A stretch of 5,480 nt of DNA from Gammaproteobacteria bacterium. Lineage in GTDB: Bacteria; Pseudomonadota; Gammaproteobacteria; Pseudomonadales; Azotimanducaceae. Position numbers and translations under genes: made by a program. The stretch lies in NCBI GenBank assembly GCA_027295975.1, contig JAPUJX010000019.1, positions 1 through 5,480 on the forward strand, given 5' to 3'. The notes beneath the pieces are model-generated. The model was not told the DNA's origin and ran no database searches. It saw nothing but the letters and a program-made list of their open reading frames with translations. Of the stretch, positions 1 through 5,292 are shown one piece after another; position 1 is the stretch's first letter; every line of letters starts with the position of its first letter.

Positions 1-149
1 TTGTCGTTTGAGAATCGAGCCTGCACACCGAACACACTGCCTGTACGGCGTTGGCAAGCATGACAGTGGCACACCGATACTCGTATGGGATCCCCCCGGG
101 CGGTCAATCTGAGATTTCCGCAGCTACATGCCGCTCGTCGCGTCGTCAT
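1..149 (-). CDS. GFA/CENP-V family zinc-binding protein, N-terminal part (runs off left edge)
   Basis: This frame is open from an ATG at 149-147 to the window edge, giving 49 codons; the C-terminus lies outside. The translation has the zinc pattern of the GFA (glutathione-dependent formaldehyde-activating enzyme / CENP-V) family. A CSCG motif (C8, C10) is followed by CHCHACQRRTGSVFG, with C27, C29 and C32, and the 'QRRTGS' tail is typical of the second metal cluster. Family members are soluble proteins of roughly 110-190 residues that bind one or two zinc ions. True Gfa binds glutathione, but most homologues have no proven substrate, so the exact reaction is unknown. A GGAG lies about 12 bases upstream of the ATG, a little far. 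The gene follows the DUF1801 gene by 41 bases on the same strand and may share its transcript. The family call is firm; substrate and full length are not. Confidence 0.85.
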   Translation of the reverse strand, partial: MTTRRAACSCGNLRLTARGDPIRVSVCHCHACQRRTGSVFGVQARFSND

Positions 150-190
150 GGCTATTTGTGCTCCAGGGAAGGAATTAGTCGGACAGGACG

Positions 191-619
191 CTAAATTCCG
201 ATGCCAAGCCTTTTTCTATGATGATAAGTCAGAGCCGCTGAAATGAAATGTTCTATCGTCGCGAGGGGCAACTTGACGTTGACGTCGAATAGAACGCTTC
301 TGTTTCCATCATACTGAAGCTCCGGATAGATTTGTCGAAAATCTGCTACCAGACTCGTTTGGCAGTGAACGGAAAGTGCACACTTCTCATCATCGTGACC
401 CACGGGAGAAAGCCTGATCGTCGTGCCGCTTTTTGGCCCGTGAGTGAGATAACTTGGATTGTCCCATTTCAGGGTTTCTTCAATTTGACCGATCTCGTCC
501 GATTCCCCGGCGATGCGGAAAATCAGCTCGCGGAGAACGAGCAGCTTATCCGTGATCTTCCTGGGGTAACTGTCGTAGACGTTTTTGACGGCCGTATTGC
601 TGAATTTTCGATTTTTCAA
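191..619 (-). CDS. DUF1801 domain protein (YdhG-like fold)
   Basis: This 142-residue protein matches the DUF1801 family over nearly its whole length. A helical N-terminus (about residues 8-40, 'VYDSYPRKITDKLLVLRELI') is followed by the diagnostic 'LKWDNPSYL' (50-58), a strand pair with 'GTTIRLSP' (65-72), 'CALSVHCQTSLVADFRQIYP' (80-99), and a basic C-terminal helix (117-137). The family is small, cytosolic and without a settled biochemical role; I see no catalytic motif or membrane segment. The start is a TTG at 619-617 with GGAAG about seven bases upstream; no ATG or GTG further in keeps the N-terminal helix, so the rare start is the best choice. It lies 27 bases after the cupin stop codon and is probably cotranscribed with it. 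Codon use is plain, and GC is near 50%. The family assignment is solid and the function unknown. Confidence 0.85.
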   Translation of the reverse strand: MKNRKFSNTAVKNVYDSYPRKITDKLLVLRELIFRIAGESDEIGQIEETLKWDNPSYLTHGPKSGTTIRLSPVGHDDEKCALSVHCQTSLVADFRQIYPELQYDGNRSVLFDVNVKLPLATIEHFISAALTYHHRKRLGIGI

Positions 620-630
620 AGCTTTCTTCC

Positions 631-667
631 AGCGGTCCGTGACCGCCTACAGCGGTCTGTGATCGCC
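631..667. repeat. Tandem pair of 17-base units with internal dyad
   Basis: Two copies of AGCGGTCYGTGAYCGCC lie at 631-647 and 651-667, twenty bases apart and differing at two positions. The first contains a perfect dyad, GCGGTC (632-637) and GACCGC (641-646), with a 3-base loop. The second has one changed base that still allows G-U pairing in plus-strand RNA but gives an A-C mismatch in minus-strand RNA. The unit at 651-667 lies in the last codons of the cupin gene and the unit at 631-647 lies at and after its stop. There is no following T run on the minus strand, so this is not a standard intrinsic terminator. It could be an attenuating hairpin, a protein site or a local duplication. Confidence 0.5.
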
Positions 668-1015
668 GTTGGGCCCCGGGGTGATATGTAGAAGTTGAGT
701 CTTCTCCAGAACTTGCACCTTATGCCACTCGCCTTTTTCCACGATACATGCGTCACCCGGTCCGAGTTCGAGAAAACCGCCTGGATTGGAGTCGCTTGTC
801 ACACGGAGCGCGCCGGAGATGACGTACAGAATCTCATCCCCGTCGGGATGAACTTCACCCCCGTGGGGTGCGTCGCCATCCATTGTCACGATTCCAACCG
901 TCATTCCGTCAATGCGTTCGGGAGGCCCAGGTTTTTTTTGTGCCGTTGACACCGAAAGATCACGGCCGATGTTGAAAGAGAATCGAGAGACGTCGACTTC
1001 CTTGACCTTGTTCAT
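647..1015 (-). CDS. Small single-domain cupin protein
   Basis: A 122-residue protein forms one cupin beta-barrel. Motif 1 is 'EVHPDGDEILYVISG' (54-68), with metal-ligand candidates H56 and E61; motif 2 is 'GPGDACIVEKGEWH' (85-98), with H98. The first histidine of the usual HxH is replaced by E54, although H51 is nearby, so metal geometry may differ or metal may be absent. Stand-alone cupins of this size act as small isomerases, dioxygenases or ligand-binding proteins; nothing here identifies the substrate. I chose the ATG at 1015-1013 because AGAGGT lies about six bases before it and because the cupin similarity begins just after it. The frame stays open back to an ATG at 1195 that overlaps the MmcQ stop as ATGA, but the extra 60 residues do not look like a domain and have no ribosome site. 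Two hairpin-like repeats overlap the 3' end. Confidence 0.86.
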   Translation of the reverse strand: MNKVKEVDVSRFSFNIGRDLSVSTAQKKPGPPERIDGMTVGIVTMDGDAPHGGEVHPDGDEILYVISGALRVTSDSNPGGFLELGPGDACIVEKGEWHKVQVLEKTQLLHITPGPNGDHRPL

Positions 1016-1112
1016 ATGGCTACCTCTATGTTCGCCGATGTTTTGTCCTGTCTCTATAATGCACTGCGGAATCTTTCCACAGTCCGATTCTAGTCGCAAA
1101 ACAGGTTCCGCC

Positions 1113-1214
1113 CTATCCCATAATAGAGCCTTTGCGATACCAAAGCTCATCGACCGCTTCCGGGCAATGTGGACACGGCGGTTTGATGTCGTCATTTTCG
1201 GTGAGTTCGATCAT
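1113..1214 (-). CDS. Possible 33-residue CPHC microprotein overlapping the mmcQ-like gene
   Basis: This short frame starts at an ATG (1214-1212) with GGAGAAG beginning 11 bases upstream, a better ribosome site than most genes in the window. It overlaps the last 23 bases of the MmcQ-like gene in another frame and ends at TAG (1115-1113). The peptide reads MIELTENDDIKPPCPHC and then an acidic and aromatic stretch with 'DELWYRKGS'. C14 and C17 form a single CxxC knuckle, as in small zinc-ribbon proteins, but a second CxxC, needed for a complete zinc site in one chain, is missing. It may be a real translation-coupled microprotein that binds metal as a dimer, the decayed 5' end of a longer zinc-ribbon gene, or a chance frame. 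The good ribosome site and CPHC support it; the length argues for caution. Confidence 0.35.
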   Translation of the reverse strand: MIELTENDDIKPPCPHCPEAVDELWYRKGSIMG

Positions 1215-1605
1215 CTGACTTCTCCAGTCGTAGTTTGTGACGAGAATCAGCCACCCACTTCGGCGCGGATTGTGTTTCGTATGTTTCGACATCCTGTTTG
1301 CTTGCTACCCTCCGCCATGCGTGTTGGAGGATCTGGAAGAATTCATCCTCGGCTAACGTAGGACGTACCAGTATTGCGGCGGCGCCCGAGTAGTGGGCGG
1401 TGATGTAATATGTCATGGGATCCGATGTGATCAGCTGCTGCTGTTCTCGAACTGTATTGAGGAGAATGACGATTGCATCTTCCTTCTGGTGCAGTCGCGC
1501 AAACAGTTTCTTTCGCACCTTGAACCCGGGTGTTCCGTAAGAGGACTCTTCGATTGACCCCGGCAGGTGTTTAATCATTTCTCGTATGATCGTGAGCGTG
1601 ATCAT
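1192..1605 (-). CDS. MmcQ/YjbR-fold protein (CyaY-like)
   Basis: The 137-residue product matches the MmcQ/YjbR family: 'HLPGSIEESSYGTPGFKV' (13-30), 'KKLFARL' (32-38), a strand with 'AIVILL' (44-49), 'TYYITAHYSGAAAILVR' (65-81) and the closing helix 'QILQHAWRRVASK' (91-103). The family has a double-wing fold like CyaY and is suspected of DNA or ligand binding, but no activity is established for this branch. I chose the ATG at 1605-1603 because the family normally begins a few residues before the first helix; its ribosome site is weak. A GTG at 1692 with AAGGGG six bases upstream would add 29 residues and cannot be excluded. After the fold there are about 34 extra, mostly charged residues (104-137) that resemble nothing I know. 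It is the first small gene after the SGNH gene on the same strand. Confidence 0.82.
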   Translation of the reverse strand: MITLTIIREMIKHLPGSIEESSYGTPGFKVRKKLFARLHQKEDAIVILLNTVREQQQLITSDPMTYYITAHYSGAAAILVRPTLAEDEFFQILQHAWRRVASKQDVETYETQSAPKWVADSRHKLRLEKSDDRTHRK

Positions 1606-1706
1606 GCCTATGCGCTCATTGGTTCGGATAACAGCCGGATCAGAGTTTTCCGCCGATGTGTGAGACAACAGGGCTCTTGATCCACCGGCCACGGCGACCC
1701 CTTCGA

Positions 1707-1720
1707 CCTGCGTACGCAGG
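1707..1720. repeat. Perfect 14-base palindrome after the SGNH gene
   Basis: CCTGCGTACGCAGG is its own reverse complement. It begins four bases after the TAA of the SGNH/TPR gene and lies upstream of both candidate starts of the MmcQ-like gene. As RNA it gives a 5-bp stem with a GUAC loop; no T run follows on the minus strand, so a simple terminator is not supported. A dimeric regulator site or a weak processing hairpin would fit the position. Confidence 0.4.
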
Positions 1721-1724
1721 ATTG

Positions 1725-3230
1725 TTATAGTTCCGCAAGGTTGACACCGGACTGCTCCAGCGCCTCCTTGAGGTATGGCGCATGCAGACGATCGTGTTCG
1801 TCTATGGGGGCGCCGCGTAACTGGATCGCCTTGCGAAGCTGCCCTCGACCTTCGTCAATACGGTTTTCCAGAAAAGCCAGGGTTGCCAGATTTACCCATA
1901 TTTCCCACTTCGAAGAATCTATCGCCAGGGCTCTCTCAAGATACATTCTCGATGTTTTGTAGTTATGGAAGGGTGTCTTCATTGAATACTTGGCAGTCTT
2001 CAAAATCAGCGCCAATTCCAACTGTCGGCGTGTGTCTGGCGTTGTGGTCTGTGAAAGGAAATATTCCAGGGAAATAGCCGCGTCCGTAATTTCACGGTCG
2101 TTTTCTATGAATAGACGTTGCCGTTTCATTACCGTGAGGATGTCTCTGGCAATAATTGCGTTACCGAGCGGTGTTGGATGGCAATTGTCAGCGACGAGAG
2201 AAAACCCCACGAGACCGTGATTTGCGTTCTGTTCGAAACTGTTCTCCGCATCCGCCAGGAAGACGCCATCCAATTCCGCCAGGTCTCTCATGAAATGGTT
2301 GAACTCGGTGAGAGCCCGCCAGGGGATCGGATCCAGATCTTTTGCTTTTACGTAAAGTGATCTCGCCTGATCGTAGTCGCCGGCCGCTACGTAGGAATTG
2401 GCAAGCAGGTAGAACAGCAACGGGTCGTCCGGGAACGTGGCCAATCGCTTGTGGATAGTTGTTATGGCTGCGTCGCTGAACCTATCGGCGAGAAGATTTT
2501 CGACCTCCAGAACCCATGATTCCCGTTCATCCTCGTGAACGTTATTTGCGATCCTCCTGTAGGCGGGTGGCCAATCGGAAACGTTTGAAGGTGCGGTTAC
2601 CAGGAGGATGGGTGTGTTGTGGTTTTGTGCTGTCTGCACGATGTGAGCCAGGTTGTCCGAGTAAGCCCGAACCTTTTCTTTGAACAAGCTCGAGTTGCGG
2701 CCGTAAGCTTGGTAGTTCGGCCCCGGGGTGCTGTCGGGAGATAGACTCAACCGCATCCTGCCGAGCTTTCGGGCCAGAGAGCGAGTCAGTGCAAAGCTCG
2801 CAACGATCTTGTTCGGTACACTTTCGGTGCTTCGATAGAGAAACTCGTTGTGGCCGCTCAAAATGATCAGCAGGTCGGGCTCATGAGATATGCTCTCTTC
2901 TACCTTCCTGCGGGCATATGCGGATGTGCGGCCGGCTCCGGCAAAGTTGTAGATTTCCAGAACTTTTTCCGGATGGATTTTCCGCAGCCAGAATTCGAGT
3001 TGCGAAACAAAACCGAATTTCAATGTGGGTTGACCTTCTGCTGTCGATCCTCCGTAAACAAATATTCGAAAACTGTCGATTTGTTTCGACGCTTCAATCT
3101 TGCGTACCAACTCAGATGGCTCTCTGGTGAACTCTGCCACACGGGCGATGAGTTCGAAGAACGTCAGCAGGCTGACGGTAACGATCGCTCCGTATAGAAC
3201 GCTCTTCCTGGTACTGAAGTTGGTACTCAT
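1725..3230 (-). CDS. Membrane-anchored SGNH/GDSL-like hydrolase with TPR repeats
   Basis: This 501-residue protein has an N-terminal uncleaved-type membrane anchor (about residues 11-30, after 'STRKS'), so the rest should lie outside the inner membrane. The SGNH hydrolase blocks are present: 'VYGGSTAEG' with candidate nucleophile S62, 'NFAGAG' (95-100), 'SGHNEF' with N128, and 'DNCHPT' with D348 and H351. Between N128 and the D-H pair sits a helical stretch (about 252-300) that includes a TPR-like unit, 'DPLLFYLLANSYVAAGDYDQA'. A second TPR-like region follows the catalytic domain (about 402-472, including 'WEIWVNLATLAFLENRIDEG'). SGNH enzymes cleave or transfer esters and acyl groups on lipids and polysaccharides, so a role in envelope polysaccharide or lipid modification is possible but not shown. 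The ATG at 3230 is preceded by a weak AAAGAAAG site. The gene follows the YugP gene by 50 bases. Confidence 0.85.
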   Translation of the reverse strand: MSTNFSTRKSVLYGAIVTVSLLTFFELIARVAEFTREPSELVRKIEASKQIDSFRIFVYGGSTAEGQPTLKFGFVSQLEFWLRKIHPEKVLEIYNFAGAGRTSAYARRKVEESISHEPDLLIILSGHNEFLYRSTESVPNKIVASFALTRSLARKLGRMRLSLSPDSTPGPNYQAYGRNSSLFKEKVRAYSDNLAHIVQTAQNHNTPILLVTAPSNVSDWPPAYRRIANNVHEDERESWVLEVENLLADRFSDAAITTIHKRLATFPDDPLLFYLLANSYVAAGDYDQARSLYVKAKDLDPIPWRALTEFNHFMRDLAELDGVFLADAENSFEQNANHGLVGFSLVADNCHPTPLGNAIIARDILTVMKRQRLFIENDREITDAAISLEYFLSQTTTPDTRRQLELALILKTAKYSMKTPFHNYKTSRMYLERALAIDSSKWEIWVNLATLAFLENRIDEGRGQLRKAIQLRGAPIDEHDRLHAPYLKEALEQSGVNLAEL

Positions 3231-3280
3231 TGTTACTTTCTTTTAGCAGCGTCAGTTGGCGATTCGGTTCGGGTCTCGTC

Positions 3281-3985
3281 TCAACGACGTAACAGAATAG
3301 CCGCCCAGCGGGCCAGATTGAGAATGTCGGCGAGGGCTGCGGCGAAGTATGTCAGCGCGGCGGCACGCAGAACTTTTTTCACTATCTGCTGTTCAGCGGG
3401 CGCGATGTATTGACCTTCGATCAGAATGGGTAACGCCTTGCCGAAACTCGCGTCCCATTCGGTAGGCAAGGTAAAAAGGTGCACAACCATTCGCGCCACG
3501 AGCCCACTGATGCCGAGCATGAACAGAAGAGAAAAGGGCACCGGGTGGCGGGTGATGAGCCCAATCACGGGCGCTAGTGAGATCGCGTAAACGCTCACCT
3601 TCGCGATTGTGTTGGCTACCGGTGCCAGTTGCGTGCGCGCAGCAAGATGGCGATCACCGTTGTGATGTTGAATGGCATGGCCAACCTCGTGGGCGGCAAC
3701 TGCAATAGCGGTGAGTGATCGACCTTCGAAGTTACCGGGTGAAAGCCGTACGGCACGGGCACTGGGGTCGTAATGGTCGCCAGCCGCCGAACTTTCGACG
3801 ATTACCCCGTCGAGACCCAGGCGGCTGATGAGATGGCCGGCTAGTTCTCCCCCGGTGCCGGGCATATCCGGTATCTCGGTGGCGTTAGCCCGCATTACCA
3901 GCTTTACCCAGATGCTCGGGCCGAATATCAATGCCAGTACGGCGATCATGAGGACGATGAGCATGGAACTAGATCCAGGGTGCAT
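3281..3985 (-). CDS. YugP-type membrane zinc metallopeptidase
   Basis: The product (234 residues from the chosen start) matches the putative neutral zinc metallopeptidase family typified by Bacillus YugP. An N-terminal membrane helix (about 8-30) leads into 'PGTGGELAGHL', 'GDHYDP' (69-74) and 'AVRLSP'. The zinc motif HEVGH follows, with H99, E100 and H103, inside 'AVAAHEVGHAIQ'. 'LPTEWDAS' (173-180) probably supplies the third zinc ligand (E176 or D178). Two membrane helices (about 126-146 and 150-170) and a C-terminal one (about 207-232) complete the usual plan. The natural substrate of the family is unknown; membrane protein quality control is a common guess. The frame is open back to a GTG at 4093, but 36 extra residues before the family start overlap the divergent gene. 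I prefer ATG 3985; ATG 3964, directly before the membrane helix, is nearly as good. Both have weak ribosome sites. Confidence 0.9.
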   Translation of the reverse strand: MHPGSSSMLIVLMIAVLALIFGPSIWVKLVMRANATEIPDMPGTGGELAGHLISRLGLDGVIVESSAAGDHYDPSARAVRLSPGNFEGRSLTAIAVAAHEVGHAIQHHNGDRHLAARTQLAPVANTIAKVSVYAISLAPVIGLITRHPVPFSLLFMLGISGLVARMVVHLFTLPTEWDASFGKALPILIEGQYIAPAEQQIVKKVLRAAALTYFAAALADILNLARWAAILLRR

Positions 3986-4107
3986 GACCGGTAACCTGGA
4001 TGATACCAGATGACAAATACCCAACGGCCGTTTACCGTCGGGGTCTAACAGCCGGCCGCGTCTTTGCTGCATAATCAGCATCAGTGAATCCACGTTCCTG
4101 GAGGTTT
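3986..4107. promoter_or_regulatory. Divergent intergenic region with candidate plus-strand promoter
   Basis: This 122-base region separates the YugP-type gene (minus) from the split-barrel-like gene (plus) and must hold promoters for both, unless the minus-strand gene uses the upstream GTG. On the plus strand a CATAAT at 4070-4075 is one base from the sigma-70 -10 consensus. The best -35 match, CTAACA at 4045-4050, leaves a rather long 19-base spacer. On the minus strand TATCAT at 4002-3997 could serve as a -10, without a convincing -35. A small dyad, CTGG-N6-CCAG, lies at 3996-4009. These are weak matches by eye. Confidence 0.25.
4100..4104 (+). promoter_or_regulatory. Shine-Dalgarno site fixing the start of the 4108 gene
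   Basis: GGAGG lies three bases before the ATG at 4108. A GTG in the same frame at 4084 has no ribosome site, so this element decides for the shorter protein. The spacing is on the short side. Confidence 0.6.
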
Positions 4108-4602
4108 ATGAATCCGTTCAACGGTGATTCCCAGGGCGCCATCTTCGGTACCCTGCTCACGATCCTGGGCTCGGTTGCGGTGGTTGCCGGACTCGGCTAT
4201 TTTTTCTATTGCCCGTGTGAACGGATCCCCGGGGGTTGGTTGCTTGGCGAAAATGTGACGGGGCCGGTGTCGGACTGGTCGGTTGCCAATGATGTTCCGC
4301 TGTGCCAGATCCAGGTGGGTTCATGGCTGCCGCACTCGGTGAATCTGAACTGTATGTCTACCGGCGGAAAGTTATACCTCAGTTGTGCGCGCTGTGACGG
4401 CAAAACCTGGTCGACGGTGGCGCTCGAGATTCCCGAAGCTCGAATTCGGATTGCCGACAAGATCTATCCCGTCAAGATCAGCCGAGTCAAGGATGCGCAA
4501 ACGTTGGACGAGGCGTGGACCGCCCGCGCAGCGAAGCTCGGCCAATCTCTCGACACCCCCCGCGCGGATGGTTGGTGGTCGTTCCGCGTGGAGTCCCGGT
4601 GA
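4108..4602 (+). CDS. Membrane-anchored cysteine-rich protein, split-barrel (PNPOx/nitroreductase-like) resemblance
   Basis: I do not recognise this 164-residue protein as a named family. Residues 11-34 form one membrane helix ending in 'FFYCPC' (C35, C37), so the remainder is probably in the periplasm with the N-terminus inside. The soluble part runs through 'WSVANDVPLCQIQVGS', 'SVNLNC', 'KLYLSCARCDGKTWS', 'ARIRIADKIYPVKISRV' and 'DEAWTARAAKLG', ending 'WWSFRVESR'. The order of a short strand, 'GKTW', a strand with 'Y.V....V.D', an 'AW' helix and a terminal 'WW.FR' resembles FMN-binding split beta-barrels of the pyridoxamine-phosphate-oxidase or deazaflavin-nitroreductase type. This is a resemblance only, with no proven flavin site. 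Six cysteines (35, 37, 66, 82, 93, 96), two pairs spaced as CxC and CxxC, suggest disulfides or metal. The gene stands alone, divergent from the YugP gene and convergent with pncA. Confidence 0.75.
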   Translation: MNPFNGDSQGAIFGTLLTILGSVAVVAGLGYFFYCPCERIPGGWLLGENVTGPVSDWSVANDVPLCQIQVGSWLPHSVNLNCMSTGGKLYLSCARCDGKTWSTVALEIPEARIRIADKIYPVKISRVKDAQTLDEAWTARAAKLGQSLDTPRADGWWSFRVESR

Positions 4603-4674
4603 ATGCGCTTCAGGATGACGTTCCAGGGTTGCGGCCTGATGTTCAGCTCACGTCGGCATTCATGTGATGGCTGG

Positions 4675-5292
4675 TCAGCGTCGGATGATCGTCACACCGA
4701 GGTCGGCGAGGTGATCCGCGAGTTCCCTGTCTCCGGAGGGATCCACCGAGCGGGTCAGGTCCCATAACACGTCGGTGGTAAAACCCTCGGAGACGGCATC
4801 TTCCGCTGACCAGGCTACACAGTAGTCTCGCGCCAGACCTGCGAGTTCCACCTCCGTCACTCCCCGTGCCTGAAGATATCCGGTCAGTCCGGTGGCGGGT
4901 CGATCGCCTTCGGCATTGAAGTTGTTGCGAAAGGCACTATAGGAATCAACTGCTCTATCGGTGCCCTTACGCAGGATCAGATCGACGCGGTCCCAGTTCA
5001 GCTCCGGGTACAGTCTTGCGCCCGGAGTGCTCTGTACACAATGATCGGGCCACAACGTTTGGCTGTGACCATATAAGTTGATGACTTCGAAGGGCGTCTT
5101 CCCCGGGTGGTTGCTGGCGAACGAGGTGTGATCGGCTGGGTGCCAGTCCTGGGTGGCGACAACGACGTCGAAGCCGGGGTTGTTCAACAGTTCGGCCACA
5201 CCCTTAAGAATTCGATCGCCCTCGCCGACGGCCAACGCCCCGCCCGGTAGAAAATCAGGTTGAATATCTATCAGCAGCAATGCTCTGGTCAT
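4675..5292 (-). CDS. pncA: Nicotinamidase
   Basis: The 205-residue protein is a cysteine hydrolase of the isochorismatase superfamily that converts nicotinamide to nicotinate and ammonia in the cytosol, feeding NAD salvage. The catalytic triad is visible: D9 in 'LLIDIQPDF', K109 in 'LRKG', and C158 in 'ARDYCV'. The metal ligands D49 and H51 ('TQDWHP') and H84 ('WPDHCVQ') are also present, as is 'SYSAF' (117-121). Length and spacing match Escherichia coli PncA. The ATG at 5292-5290 has a strong GAGGTGAG site upstream. A TAG in another open minus-strand frame touches this ATG, so an upstream gene could be coupled. No clear promoter is seen, but a perfect 19-base palindrome lies about 120 bases upstream. 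The gene ends convergently with the 4108-4602 gene, with 72 bases between stops and no clear terminator there. Confidence 0.96.
   Translation of the reverse strand: MTRALLLIDIQPDFLPGGALAVGEGDRILKGVAELLNNPGFDVVVATQDWHPADHTSFASNHPGKTPFEVINLYGHSQTLWPDHCVQSTPGARLYPELNWDRVDLILRKGTDRAVDSYSAFRNNFNAEGDRPATGLTGYLQARGVTEVELAGLARDYCVAWSAEDAVSEGFTTDVLWDLTRSVDPSGDRELADHLADLGVTIIRR

Noticed and set aside
332..691. A 119-codon plus-strand open frame
   Set aside because: It is antisense to the DUF1801 gene, whose protein family match is clear; the plus-strand product resembles nothing.
1055..1060. A perfect TATAAT on the plus strand
   Set aside because: No fitting -35 lies upstream and no plus-strand gene follows; on the minus strand it is part of the region before the cupin gene.
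912..1361. A 149-codon plus-strand open frame
   Set aside because: It lies antisense to the cupin and MmcQ-like genes, has no recognisable domain and no ribosome site; it is a shadow frame.
4044..4050. GTCTAAC matching the integron core-site pattern RYYYAAC
   Set aside because: The 7-base pattern is expected about once per kilobase per strand, no partner GTTRRRY with attC-like arms is nearby, and the gaps between the small genes hold no such sites.
3986..4093. N-terminal extension of the YugP-type protein from GTG 4093
   Set aside because: The added residues precede the usual family start, overlap the divergent gene's beginning and do not look like a signal or domain.
4603..4674. Possible bidirectional terminator between the convergent genes
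   Set aside because: Only a 4-bp stem (CTGA/TCAG near 4637-4647) is visible and no T run follows on either strand.
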